Under the pieces are notes generated by a model that did not search any database, had not been told where the DNA came from, and worked only from the letters and a program-made list of their open reading frames with translations. From NCBI RefSeq assembly GCF_008693005.1, contig NZ_VXKE01000007.1, forward strand, positions 1 to 64,000: a stretch of 64,000 nucleotides of DNA. The letters run 5' to 3'. This stretch comes from Helicobacter canis (GTDB lineage Bacteria > Campylobacterota > Campylobacteria > Campylobacterales > Helicobacteraceae). The translations under genes were made by a program, and so were the position numbers. Below, one piece after another: positions 17,038 through 25,309 of the stretch (position 1 is the first letter of the stretch; each line of letters starts with the position of its first letter).

Positions 17038-18180
17038 ATGCTATGGCTTGATATTACAGACCCCAAATACGCGCTGTTTTTTTCAGCACTTTTTCCAAGG
17101 CTTTTGGAGCTAGATTCTATCCTAATCACCACAAGAGAGTCCCCTAACTACACAGAATGCGCGCAAATCCTCTCTAAGGTAGAATCTAGCTGTGCTAAAG
17201 CGCGCTTGCAAGTTTGCAGTGTGGGGGGCTATGGCGGGGCTGATAAGCTTGGCAAATACCGCGCAAGAGTGCAAAGAGAGCAGGAGTTTCTATCGCTTTT
17301 TAGCAAGATTGGGGAGCTGCCTAGGGTATTTATGAGTGGGGCGAGTGTGGAGGGGGCGCAGTGCGCCTTTGGGCTAGGGATCCCTATCGTGCATTTTGCT
17401 GATACGCCCATCGCCGGGCACGCTTATGATCCTAAAGACATCACCGCTCTAGCGCGCCTAAGCCTACCGCTCTCAAGCGTGCTTTTCCACCCATTTGTAA
17501 TCCCTTCATCTGTCTTTAGTGGCTTTGGACTAGAATCTAGCAATGTTTATAGCTATGATTTTATCGATATAGCACTCTGGCTAGATTCTAGCTCGCTGCT
17601 CTCTAGCTCAAATCTGCCAAGCTTCATCACACAAAGCGCACTGCCTAACGGCGTTCCCCTTATCATCGCGCGTGAAGAAGAGTATAAAGCCCACTATGTC
17701 AAGGCGCAATATCGCCTATGGTATGAGAGCGTGCATACCCTTGCTAAAGAGAGTGTGCGCTTACTGATTATCCCCCGCTATGGCAAAGCCCAGCTTGAAG
17801 CGGAGTTTGGTGCTTATAGCAATGTCCAAATCGCCCAAGAGATAATCGCCCCGCACGATTTATACGCGCACGCTAGCTTGCTGCTAGGAGGTGGGGGGAC
17901 TATGAATCTTGAAGCCTGCTTCCTAGGGATTCCAACTATTTCTACCCGCTCGCTTTTGCTTTATCACGACTGCTATTTATTAGAGCATAAGCTTATGTGC
18001 CACGCAAAAAGTGTAGAAGAAGTGATGAGTGCCTTTTATGCCTACCGCGACAGCGGCTTTGTCCGTAAAGATAGCAAAGCTCTCTTCATCAAGCCAAACG
18101 CCCCAGAAAGCACCCTAAAAGACGCCCTAGAAAGCTCTCTGCACTCCATAGTCCAAACCATCGCCACTAGATTCTACTAG
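17038..18180 (+). CDS. DUF354 family protein (glycosyltransferase-like)
   Basis: This 380-residue protein begins MLWLDITDPKYALFFSALF and has ITTRESPNY, VGGYGGADKLGKY and a C-terminal LLLGGGGTMNLEACFLG, the pattern of DUF354 proteins. That family looks related to GT-B glycosyltransferases and UDP-GlcNAc 2-epimerases, but no activity is established to my knowledge. It probably shares a transcript with the DegT aminotransferase upstream (9-base gap), which points to glycan assembly. The gene ends in a GATTCTA word and is followed by a strong inverted pair. Confidence 0.7.
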   Translation: MLWLDITDPKYALFFSALFPRLLELDSILITTRESPNYTECAQILSKVESSCAKARLQVCSVGGYGGADKLGKYRARVQREQEFLSLFSKIGELPRVFMSGASVEGAQCAFGLGIPIVHFADTPIAGHAYDPKDITALARLSLPLSSVLFHPFVIPSSVFSGFGLESSNVYSYDFIDIALWLDSSSLLSSSNLPSFITQSALPNGVPLIIAREEEYKAHYVKAQYRLWYESVHTLAKESVRLLIIPRYGKAQLEAEFGAYSNVQIAQEIIAPHDLYAHASLLLGGGGTMNLEACFLGIPTISTRSLLLYHDCYLLEHKLMCHAKSVEEVMSAFYAYRDSGFVRKDSKALFIKPNAPESTLKDALESSLHSIVQTIATRFY

Positions 18181-18200
18181 CCCATATCAAAAGCGCATTT

Positions 18201-18223
18201 AGATTCTAGCCTAGCTAGAATCT
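18201..18223 (+). terminator. GATTCTAG inverted pair after DUF354 gene
   Basis: AGATTCTAGC (18201-18210) and GCTAGAATCT (18214-18223) form a perfect 10-bp stem with a CTA loop, 20 bases after the stop codon. No T run follows. Confidence 0.4.
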
Positions 18224-18238
18224 AGCCACAATTAAGCA

Positions 18239-18266
18239 GATTCTAATGGGGGGGGGGGGGCATAAT
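18239..18266 (+). promoter_or_regulatory. Putative phase-variable promoter with G-tract spacer
   Basis: CATAAT (18261-18266) directly follows the 13-G tract, and GATTCT (18239-18244) lies 16 bases upstream as a possible -35. Most of the spacer is the G tract, so slippage would change promoter spacing. The -35 assignment is uncertain. Confidence 0.4.
18248..18260 (+). repeat. Poly-G tract (13 G) upstream of lipoprotein gene
   Basis: Thirteen consecutive G, 65 bases before the lipoprotein start codon and outside any reading frame. Confidence 0.95.
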
Positions 18267-18325
18267 ACCGCGCCTAGAATCAACCTTATAGGCTATGGTT
18301 TTAGAGTAATTTACTGGAGTTTTAT

Positions 18326-18691
18326 ATGAAAAAGTCTTTGTTGTTTGGGATTGTTGTGGGGGCTTTGTTTTTTGCCGGGTGCTCGCAAAATGTAGCGAGA
18401 TTTTCTGTGGCTTCTACGGGGAATCTACCTTTGCAAAATGTCAAAAAGGGCGATTATGTCAAGGGGAAAGATTGTATTTGGTATTTGTTTGGCTGGCCCC
18501 TTGGCAATACACAAAACCGCGTAAGTGGAGCTGTGGCAAAGGCTCTTGAAGTCGCCGCTAAAAAAGACAAAGAAGGCGTAGGCGCGAGTGATGCACTTGT
18601 CAATGTCGATGTAAGCGCGTCATTTTGGACACTACTTATCATCGGCAAAGGCTGCTACACAGCTAAAGGTCAGCCTATCACCACGCACTAA
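18326..18691 (+). CDS. Small lipoprotein of unknown function
   Basis: This 121-residue protein has a lipoprotein signal, MKKSLLFGIVVGALFFAGC, with Cys19 as the lipidation site. The mature part has two further cysteines (GKDCIWYLFGWPLG and IGKGCYTAKGQP) that could pair. I do not recognise a named family with confidence; it resembles short exported proteins of the TRL type. It stands alone between the DUF354 gene and the convergent nnr gene. The 13-G tract upstream suggests on-off control, as expected for a surface-exposed antigen. A GGAG ribosome site precedes the start. Confidence 0.75.
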   Translation: MKKSLLFGIVVGALFFAGCSQNVARFSVASTGNLPLQNVKKGDYVKGKDCIWYLFGWPLGNTQNRVSGAVAKALEVAAKKDKEGVGASDALVNVDVSASFWTLLIIGKGCYTAKGQPITTH

Positions 18692-18736
18692 TGCTACTTA
18701 GCACCTGTGCAATCTGCTTCAATCTTGTAGTCCTTG

Positions 18737-18760
18737 CTTCTTGCTAGCAATAGCAAGAAG
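18737..18760 (+). terminator. Hairpin between the lipoprotein gene and nnr
   Basis: CTTCTTGCTA and TAGCAAGAAG form a perfect 10-bp stem with a GCAA tetraloop, followed by CGTTACTTCTCTGCTTT. It sits between convergent genes and could serve both. Confidence 0.65.
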
Positions 18761-18815
18761 CGTTACTTCTCTGCTTTATCTCTTTAGATTCTAGTGTTTA
18801 GACTCTCTTGTGAAG

Positions 18816-20903
18816 TTATAGCGCGCCTAAATGCTCAATCAAGCGCAAAGGCGTTAGCGCGTAGGTGTTTTTCTCTTTAGTGGCAGCTTTGGCGTGGGCT
18901 AGTGAGCCATAAATCGCAGAATCTAGCGGGCTAAATCCTTGCGCCAAATAGCTTGCAATAACACCGCTAAGCACATCGCCACTGCCGCCTTTAGCAAGCG
19001 CACTTGTGCCTAAGGGGTTGATATAGAGCTTGCCATTATGGGCGATGATTGGGTTTGCCCCTTTAAGCAGAAGTGTAGGGGCTTTGTAGGCTTGGGTGAA
19101 GCACAGGGCTAGCTCGAAGCGATTGTGCGCGACTTCTGCTATATCACCATCAAAAAGTCCGCATAAATGCAACAGCGCGTGGAACTCTTTGGGGTGGGGA
19201 GTTAGGACAAGATTGTGCGCGGAAGTGGATTCTAGGAGGGGGAGCAAAGAGTGCTCATAAAACACATCTGCATCAAGCACGCACAATCTATCTCCAATGA
19301 AGCTAGGCTCAAGCAAGTATCCATAGCCACTGCCAAGCCCCATACCTAGGCATAGGACATTGGCGTTCTTGGGGATTGAGTGGGGATACATAAGCTCATT
19401 TTGGGTGGTGGTGTTATATAGCGATTGCGCTTGGTTTGGTCTGGGCGTTGGCTTTTGCGCGCTTTTGCGGGAGTCTGCGCTGGAGTCTCGGTCACTACCG
19501 CTTAGGTAGCTCCCTTCACCCCCAGCTTGACAACCCACAAAACCAGCGGCAGCGGTGCAAGGCGAAGCCGAAGCAGGTTTCTTTAGAAAATCATCGCAAA
19601 ACAAGCAAAGCGAAGTTTCTTTAAAAAATCCTGCCGCCCGCGACTCGCTTAGAGTTGTAGCGTTTTCAAAAGTGGATTCTAGGGTTTGGGCTTCACTCTT
19701 ACAATCCTGTGCCGAGTTGTTTAGATTTTGGGCGTTGCTAGAATCCACTTTTACTTCTGTCTGTGAGTCGCTCATATTTGGGGCGGTTTCACTAGCGGCG
19801 TTGTTTCCGTCATTGCAAGCAAGCGCGCTAGTGCTTGCGTGGCAATCCATAGCTTCAAGGCTAGAATCCGCTTTTTGATTATGGATCGCCACGCCGCTTT
19901 GCGCGGCTCGCGATGACGACTCTAGCGCGGTTTGTTTGTCTGCAAGGATTCTAGCTTTTTCACTCTGCTTTTGGCTTTCTTCCCTAAGGATTCTAGGAAT
20001 TGCGGTATTGCTAGTGGGGCTTTTTGTGGATTTTGGGGCAGAGCTAGACTGATGGTCTGCGGTTGCCCTAAAATCCACAAAATCGCCGCTATGATTACCC
20101 AAGACCGAATCCCTGCTAACCACACTCACCAGCCCCGCCCCCATTCTCAGCCCACTCATCGCACTAAGCTCTGCCGCTCCAGCCTTCTCCCCAGAAATAA
20201 CTGCAATATGCCCAAATGTGCCTTTGTGGCAGTTTTGCTTCGTGCGATGGGGTAAGCGCATATCGCTCTCTTCTAGGAGATAGAAGGGGCTTTGCACTTC
20301 AAAAAGCTCCCGCGACACACCTAGATCCCCCACGAGCACCTGCCCGACAATATCCTTTGCCATATCGCTAAAAAGCGCGACCTTTAGCGCACCCATACTA
20401 AGCGTATAATCCGCGCGAAAGGCGATTGAGCCAACGCACCCTTGCAGATTTAGCCCACTTGGGACATCACAGGCGATGTTTAGGCGCGCACAAGTATTCA
20501 TCTGCTCCAAAAGCTTGATAAACTCCGCGCTTAGCTCCCCAGCAAACCCAGAACCAAAGAGACAATCTATAAGCACATCGCAAGGCAGAAGCTTTTTGAC
20601 CCACTCGCAGCCTGCTACTTGCGCGCGCTCACTTTGGAGTTTGCATAAGCGAGATTTAGGCTCTTTTGCCTCATAGATTCTAGTGATATAGCTACCTTGA
20701 AGCTTGCGAGCTAGCGCGTAGCCATCTGCGCCATTATCTCCACTGCCACACACGATTGTAACCACGCTGCCTTTATGTGTAAGCTTATCAATAAGGCTAA
20801 GCAAAGCATTGGCGGCATTTTCCATAAGTAGCTCATCACTTAAGAGATACTTTGAGAGTGCGCGCTTATCAAGTGCTTGTGTCGTGGTATAGAGATAGCG
20901 CAC
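18816..20903 (-). CDS. nnr: Bifunctional NAD(P)H-hydrate repair enzyme (epimerase + dehydratase) with large repeat insertion
   Basis: The 695-residue protein joins a YjeF_N epimerase (about 1-215; VTIVCGSGDNGADGYALARKL, DCLFGSGFAGELS) to an NnrD dehydratase (about 220-695; LTPHPKEFHALL, LLKGANPII, ALAKGGSGDVLSG). It repairs NADHX and NADPHX. Normal fusions have about 460-500 residues. Here about 230 extra residues (roughly 262-490, nucleotides 19430-20117) are inserted between MSGLRMGAGLVSVVSR and the MYPHSIPKNANVLCLGMGLG segment. The insert is a composite of one SADF, two GTCATTGC and one GTTACC element, all in frame. The C-terminal catalytic motif is intact, so the enzyme may tolerate the loop. 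The gene ends a run with the hydroxyacid dehydrogenase, 3 bases apart. Confidence 0.9.
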   Translation of the reverse strand: MRYLYTTTQALDKRALSKYLLSDELLMENAANALLSLIDKLTHKGSVVTIVCGSGDNGADGYALARKLQGSYITRIYEAKEPKSRLCKLQSERAQVAGCEWVKKLLPCDVLIDCLFGSGFAGELSAEFIKLLEQMNTCARLNIACDVPSGLNLQGCVGSIAFRADYTLSMGALKVALFSDMAKDIVGQVLVGDLGVSRELFEVQSPFYLLEESDMRLPHRTKQNCHKGTFGHIAVISGEKAGAAELSAMSGLRMGAGLVSVVSRDSVLGNHSGDFVDFRATADHQSSSAPKSTKSPTSNTAIPRILREESQKQSEKARILADKQTALESSSRAAQSGVAIHNQKADSSLEAMDCHASTSALACNDGNNAASETAPNMSDSQTEVKVDSSNAQNLNNSAQDCKSEAQTLESTFENATTLSESRAAGFFKETSLCLFCDDFLKKPASASPCTAAAGFVGCQAGGEGSYLSGSDRDSSADSRKSAQKPTPRPNQAQSLYNTTTQNELMYPHSIPKNANVLCLGMGLGSGYGYLLEPSFIGDRLCVLDADVFYEHSLLPLLESTSAHNLVLTPHPKEFHALLHLCGLFDGDIAEVAHNRFELALCFTQAYKAPTLLLKGANPIIAHNGKLYINPLGTSALAKGGSGDVLSGVIASYLAQGFSPLDSAIYGSLAHAKAATKEKNTYALTPLRLIEHLGAL
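19491..19514 (-). repeat. GTTACC-type core inside nnr
   Basis: The minus strand reads GGGAGCTACCTAAGCGGTAG plus TGAC, a diverged core. GCTGG and CCAGC about 15-20 bases outside form short arms. In the protein it reads EGSYLSGSDRD. Confidence 0.6.
19809..19850 (+). repeat. GTCATTGC palindromic element inside nnr
   Basis: Ends GTCATTGCAAG and GTGGCAATCCAT, with a GCAAGC/GCTTGC interior. On the coding (minus) strand it is translated as MDCHASTSALACND, the same peptide type as in the Type ISP gene. Confidence 0.75.
19881..19917 (-). repeat. GTCATTGC palindromic element inside nnr (second)
   Basis: The minus strand reads GTCATCGCGAGCCGC, an interior loop, then GCGGCGTGGCGATCCAT. It is translated as SRAAQSGVAIHN. 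The ends carry a shared T-to-C change (GTCATCGC with GCGATCC), i.e. both sides of the stem changed together. Confidence 0.7.
19988..20113 (-). repeat. SADF element, copy 4 (in frame inside nnr)
   Basis: About 126 bp encoding GNHSGDFVDFRATADHQ and NTAIPRILREES. The stem reads TTTTGTGGATTTTAGGGCA with TGCCCCAAAATCCACAAAA, while copy 3 has TTTTGGGGATTTTATGG with CCATAAAATCCCCAAAA. The T/A and G/C differences are matched on both sides. Confidence 0.85.
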
Positions 20904-20906
20904 AGC

Positions 20907-21842
20907 CTATGCCTTTAGAAACTCTTTGACATTATCAATGCTCATTTGCACCAAGGTTTTTAGCGAGTTTTGGTAGGCATAGGCGATATGGGGGCTTAGT
21001 AGCAAGCGATCTTGGATACTAGAATCTAAAAATGGGTGATCGCTTCTCATAGGCTCGGTATCGAGCACATCACACGCATAGTAGAGCTGCGCCCCGCTCT
21101 TTAGCCTAGCTGCCACAGCCTGCTCATCAACAATCCCCCCTCTGCCGACATTGATTAGCACGCAGTCTTTTTTGAGCATTGCAAGCTTGTGCGTATCGAT
21201 TAGCCCCTTAGTAGCGGGATTTAGCGGGGCGTGGATAGAGATAATATCACTTTGGGCTAGCAGATCATCTAGGGCTAAATGCGGGTAGGCTTGCGCGGTA
21301 TTCTTCCCGCTTGTTGAAGTGTAGCTAACTCTAGCTCCAAAGCTTGTAGCAAGCATAGCGACCCTCTGCCCAATCGCCCCTAGCCCGATAATCCCCCACG
21401 CGAGCCCATCAATATCTCTTCTCCCTTGCGCCAAATGTGTAAAGCAAGCACTTTTAGCCCACTGCCCCTGCTTGACATAGCCATCATAGTAGGGCATTTG
21501 ACTTAACAGATTTAGCGCGAAAGTAAGCGTATGCTGCGCGACACTTAGCGTGGAGTAGCCAGCGGCGTTGCGCACGGGGATATTGCGCTCTTTGGCATAC
21601 TCTACATCAACGATATTTGTGCCAGTAGCGGTTACGACAATGAGCTTGAGATTAGGCAGCTTAGAGAGTAGGGGCTTATCTAGCACGACTTTGTTGGTTA
21701 GGATTATGTCTGCATCTTTTACGCGCTCATAAGTCTCATCATAGCTTGTAAGTGGGTAGCTCATATAGCTGCCAAAGCTCTCTAGCTCACTAAAATCAGC
21801 GTCCGCACCAAGTGTGCTTACATCAAGATTGACAATGTTCAT
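20907..21842 (-). CDS. D-2-hydroxyacid dehydrogenase (NAD-dependent)
   Basis: This 311-residue protein has the family layout: a substrate domain, then a Rossmann fold with GIIGLGAIGQRVA, then INVGRGGIVDEQAVA with the catalytic arginine region and DVLDTEPMRSDHPFL with the general-base histidine to follow at LLSPHIAYA. It could reduce hydroxypyruvate, glyoxylate or another 2-keto acid; sequence does not decide. It lies 3 bases before nnr and 18 bases after yhhQ on the same strand, so it is probably co-transcribed. Confidence 0.88.
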   Translation of the reverse strand: MNIVNLDVSTLGADADFSELESFGSYMSYPLTSYDETYERVKDADIILTNKVVLDKPLLSKLPNLKLIVVTATGTNIVDVEYAKERNIPVRNAAGYSTLSVAQHTLTFALNLLSQMPYYDGYVKQGQWAKSACFTHLAQGRRDIDGLAWGIIGLGAIGQRVAMLATSFGARVSYTSTSGKNTAQAYPHLALDDLLAQSDIISIHAPLNPATKGLIDTHKLAMLKKDCVLINVGRGGIVDEQAVAARLKSGAQLYYACDVLDTEPMRSDHPFLDSSIQDRLLLSPHIAYAYQNSLKTLVQMSIDNVKEFLKA

Positions 21843-21860
21843 TTCTGCTCCTTTTAGATT

Positions 21861-22448
21861 CTAGGTAAGATTCTGCCATAGACGCTTTGCCCTAATGGCA
21901 AGGATATAAAATAATGGCGTGTTCATCACGCCTACAAAGGCTTTGATCATATAATCCGCTGCTGCCATATCCATACACTCGCTAAAGCTTTTCACCCCCC
22001 AAAATGCAAAGCTAAAGAAAATAAGTGTATCAAAAGCTTGCGCAAAAATTGTCGAAAAGCCATTCCTAAGCCACCAAAGCTTAGGGAAAAACCGCTTAAA
22101 CGCATAAAAAATCGCCACATCAACAGGCTGGGAGATACAAAATGCCGCGATAGAAGCAAGCGCGATTTGCGAAGTAGCGGAGAGATATGAGGGGTAGAAT
22201 GCAATGCAAATAGCTAGAGCGATGACTTTTGTAACATCTTGGCGGCGATACTTCTCACTTAGCACATCAAGGAGTAAAAAGCTAAAAGGATAGGTCAAAG
22301 CCCCAAAGGTCAAAGGCGTATCCCCCAAGTGAAACTGCACAGAGTAGTTTGCTGCGATGACAATTAGGCTTAGCAGACAGGCGGCGATAATAAGCACCTT
22401 TAAGGGCATTTTAGCAGGGGTGTTTAAAGTGGATTCTAGTGGTTTCAT
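21861..22448 (-). CDS. Queuosine precursor transporter, YhhQ/QPTR family
   Basis: This 195-residue integral membrane protein has about six hydrophobic segments. The motif FGALTYPFSFLLLDVLSEKY and the later DTLIFFSFAFWGVKSF are characteristic of the YhhQ (vut_1) family, which imports preQ0/preQ1. tgt in the same window needs preQ1. It starts 18 bases after the ABC ATPase gene on the minus strand, as part of the lnt-to-nnr run. Confidence 0.85.
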   Translation of the reverse strand: MKPLESTLNTPAKMPLKVLIIAACLLSLIVIAANYSVQFHLGDTPLTFGALTYPFSFLLLDVLSEKYRRQDVTKVIALAICIAFYPSYLSATSQIALASIAAFCISQPVDVAIFYAFKRFFPKLWWLRNGFSTIFAQAFDTLIFFSFAFWGVKSFSECMDMAAADYMIKAFVGVMNTPLFYILAIRAKRLWQNLT

Positions 22449-22466
22449 AGCTGTCCTTCAATGTAT

Positions 22467-23114
22467 TTAATGAAGCTGCAATGGCTCTAAGCCGTGCTTT
22501 TGTATGCGATAGATTTTGGTACATTTTTGAGCGATAGACTCATCGTGTGTGGCGATGATGAGCGCGCCATTTTTGCTTGCTATATAAGCCAGCAAGGCGT
22601 CCATCACGCTATGAGCGGTAGCTTTGTCTAAATTGCCCGTAGGCTCATCGGCAAAGATTATAGTAGGCTGCTTCATTAGCACGCGTGCGATAGAGAGTCG
22701 CTGCTGCTGCCCGCCAGAGAGATCGGCGGAGTTTTGCTCCAAAGTATGGGCTATGCCAAAGTGCTCTAAAAGCTGCATATCAATGGGCTGCTTTGCCAAA
22801 ATCGCGCCTATTTCTAAATTTTCCCTAGCACTAAAACCGCGGAAGAGATAGTGGGACTGAAAGATTATCCCAAGCTTTGTGCGCAAGAGACTAAGCCTTT
22901 GAGCCTCTTTAAGCGCGTAAATATCCTGCCCCAAAATCTCCACGCAGCCGCTATGTGGCTTTAGCATAGTAGAGAGATTTGCTAGTAGGGTGGATTTCCC
23001 CGAGCCAGAGACACCAAGGATAGCGACACTCTGCCCAGAATCCACTCGCAAATGGATATTCTCATAAAGTAGCGTATCAAAATGGTGCGATAGAGCTTTG
23101 GCTTGTAGTAGCAT
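22467..23114 (-). CDS. ABC transporter ATP-binding protein, LolD-like
   Basis: This 215-residue ATPase has Walker A GVSGSGKSTLL, signature LSGGQQQRLSIARVL and Walker B IIFADEPTGNLD, and its size fits the LolD/MacB-type family. In H. pylori the equivalent gene is next to lnt, as here (1-base gap), suggesting a role in lipoprotein sorting or cell-envelope transport. The membrane partner is not in this window. Confidence 0.85.
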   Translation of the reverse strand: MLLQAKALSHHFDTLLYENIHLRVDSGQSVAILGVSGSGKSTLLANLSTMLKPHSGCVEILGQDIYALKEAQRLSLLRTKLGIIFQSHYLFRGFSARENLEIGAILAKQPIDMQLLEHFGIAHTLEQNSADLSGGQQQRLSIARVLMKQPTIIFADEPTGNLDKATAHSVMDALLAYIASKNGALIIATHDESIAQKCTKIYRIQKHGLEPLQLH

Positions 23115-23115
23115 A

Positions 23116-24615
23116 CTACTCCTTGTAGGATAGGATTCTAACAGCCCCTATGTCATCGACAAAGGGTGTGATAATGATAGAGCTAGAGTAATTTGCTGAA
23201 TGCACAATCGTTGTGCTCTGTAATCTTGCGTAGTATTTTAGCAGCACACGCTGCAAAAATGGCTCGATACTTGGGTAAAACCACGCATTATTACTAATCA
23301 TCACAAGATACTTAGGAGCATCGGCATAAATTGCTTTACTTGTGCCCTCATAGCAGATCGCATTGCGCCAGATTCTACCAAGTGCGCTAAAGTCTTGCGG
23401 ATCTTTTGCTGCTTGTAGCCCATCTTCTATGCCAAAAAAGAGCTTATACAAAGGCTTTGCTAAGAAGTCTGGGAGCGGGATCTTCTCACCAAATGGGGCT
23501 AAAATGACTTTATGCAAGATTTGCAAGCTAGAGTTGCTAAAGACATAAGTGGAGTTATGCACCTGCTCACCTTGCGCGCTAAAAGCCCCAAGCACAATAG
23601 TAATATCCCTACTTTTTGCTAGAAGTGTTGCTAGCACTTGCTTTTGGAAGCTTAGCCTATCATTTAACACAAAGGGCAAAATCGTCTCTGGGAGAATGAT
23701 CATCTGCTTAGATTCTGCTACGGCAGAATCTATCGCGCTAGCTATGCCTACAAGCACAGAGTCTATGGTGCTTTGCTCCCATTTGAGATCTTGGGGGATA
23801 GCACTTTGCATAATGGCAATATCCTTTGCAAGTGGCGTGATCTGCGCGCGCGCTTGGGTATGCGCGCTTGCCATAGATTCTACCCCCTGCCAATCTATGC
23901 ACACAAGCAAGATAGCTACACTTCCTAGAATCCGTATTTTTCTAGCTCCACCACGATATAGCCCAAGTGCCAGCGCACACATAATGCCCACAAACGCTAA
24001 GTCCCCTACCCCAAACACACTATAAGCTAGCCACGCCTTAGGCACAAACCAATCAAACGAAAACGGCGCAAAAACCCCTAGCACAAATAGCGAGGCAATG
24101 CGATAGAGCTTGCTTGTAAAATAAAGCCCCAGATAAAACAAAGCCGCATAGATAAGCCCTATGCCTACACACACAAAGCCTAGCAAATATGGCGCGACAG
24201 AAAAGCGAAATGAAAGCCCAATCCAATAAAACAGCAAAAGCCCCGCAAAAAACCCAAAATACCCAATAATTGCACGAGGCACAAGCAGCCAAATACTAAA
24301 GCTTACTAGCACAAGCGCACTCATAAGCAAAGCACTAAGGGCTTGCGCTAGCAAACTAGAATCTAGCGTGAAAAATCCTGCCACAAGCACAAAGACATAG
24401 AGCCACGCACAAAACCCAAGCGCATAAAGCAAGCCAAGCATAAGGCGTGCGAAAAAAAGAGTGCCAGAATCTTTGCTAAAAATTTTGCGCATTCTCACGC
24501 GTGCGTTGGAGTTAAGGGCGTGAGATTTTAGCGTGGTAATCGTGTGAAAAAAATGGGAGAAAAGGTGGGGAGAAAAGGTGAATTCTAGCAAGCCTTGTGT
24601 AGAAGCTTTTTTCAA
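23116..24615 (-). CDS. lnt: Apolipoprotein N-acyltransferase
   Basis: This 499-residue protein has an N-terminal membrane part with about seven hydrophobic segments and a C-terminal nitrilase-type domain. The catalytic triad can be placed at Glu310 (ILPETILPF), Lys378 (PFGEKIPLP) and Cys421 (ICYEGTSK). It adds the third acyl chain to lipoproteins at the outer face of the inner membrane. It is the first gene of a minus-strand run towards the LolD-like ATPase. Full length for the epsilon-proteobacterial family. Confidence 0.92.
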   Translation of the reverse strand: MKKASTQGLLEFTFSPHLFSHFFHTITTLKSHALNSNARVRMRKIFSKDSGTLFFARLMLGLLYALGFCAWLYVFVLVAGFFTLDSSLLAQALSALLMSALVLVSFSIWLLVPRAIIGYFGFFAGLLLFYWIGLSFRFSVAPYLLGFVCVGIGLIYAALFYLGLYFTSKLYRIASLFVLGVFAPFSFDWFVPKAWLAYSVFGVGDLAFVGIMCALALGLYRGGARKIRILGSVAILLVCIDWQGVESMASAHTQARAQITPLAKDIAIMQSAIPQDLKWEQSTIDSVLVGIASAIDSAVAESKQMIILPETILPFVLNDRLSFQKQVLATLLAKSRDITIVLGAFSAQGEQVHNSTYVFSNSSLQILHKVILAPFGEKIPLPDFLAKPLYKLFFGIEDGLQAAKDPQDFSALGRIWRNAICYEGTSKAIYADAPKYLVMISNNAWFYPSIEPFLQRVLLKYYARLQSTTIVHSANYSSSIIITPFVDDIGAVRILSYKE

Positions 24616-24625
24616 AATATTTACC

Positions 24626-24652
24626 TTGATTTTATGTATCTTTGGCTACAAT
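24626..24652 (+). promoter_or_regulatory. Putative promoter of the cvpA-lysS-glyA operon
   Basis: TTGATT (24626-24631) and TACAAT (24647-24652) with a 15-base spacer, about 40 bases before the cvpA ATG, in the divergent region with lnt. Confidence 0.45.
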
Positions 24653-24693
24653 GGTAGCCTTTTTAAGCTAAATTTTCCGTAAAAAGAGTGGTG

Positions 24694-25290
24694 ATGAATT
24701 ATATCGATGTCGCGCTGATTGTTATTATTGTCGTAATTGGATTTCGCGGGTTTGCTTCTGGGTTTGTCGCGGAGTTTTGTAGCTTAGTGGGAGTGCTACT
24801 TGGTGTATATTTAGGCTCGGTATTTGCTAGCCCTATGGGCAATGCGCTGAAAAATGTCTATAACTTTGGCAGCACTACGATCCACACGACTTTGGGATTT
24901 ATCATCGTGCTACTTGTGTGCTGGGCACTCTTTGTGCTACTTGGGGTTGTGCTAGCTAGCAAGCTTGTGTTTTTGCGTTTAGATTTTCTTAACAAGGGCT
25001 TGGGCTTTGTGTTTGCTTCGGTTAAGGTGTTTTTCATCTTTAGCTTTATCGCCTATGCCGTATCGCAAATCAACTTTATCCGCGAGAATTTCGCACAAAG
25101 TGCTAGAGAAAAGAGCCAAATGTATGTCAATATGATCAATGTCGCGCAAAAGATTATGCACCTACCGGTGGTAGATGGGGCACTGCAAAATCTAAGCAAT
25201 ATAAGCCAAGGCAAAGCAAGTGCAGAGAGCTTTGCGCAAGGGGTTGAAGAGCTCAAGCAAGCTGCGCAGCAAAGCGTAAGTGGCAAGTAG
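24694..25290 (+). CDS. cvpA: CvpA family membrane protein
   Basis: The protein has about 198 residues: four hydrophobic segments ([61 protein letters not shown]) and a hydrophilic, alpha-helical tail. The [13 protein letters not shown] motif is typical of CvpA. Family members affect colicin V production or envelope integrity, but the biochemical role is unknown. GTG codons at 24688 and 24691 are possible starts; ATG 24694 is preferred because of the AAAAGAG site just before it. It heads the conserved cvpA-lysS-glyA operon. Confidence 0.8.
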   Translation: MNYIDVALIVIIVVIGFRGFASGFVAEFCSLVGVLLGVYLGSVFASPMGNALKNVYNFGSTTIHTTLGFIIVLLVCWALFVLLGVVLASKLVFLRLDFLNKGLGFVFASVKVFFIFSFIAYAVSQINFIRENFAQSAREKSQMYVNMINVAQKIMHLPVVDGALQNLSNISQGKASAESFAQGVEELKQAAQQSVSGK

Positions 25291-25309
25291 CTATCTGTGT
25301 GGTTGTGCT

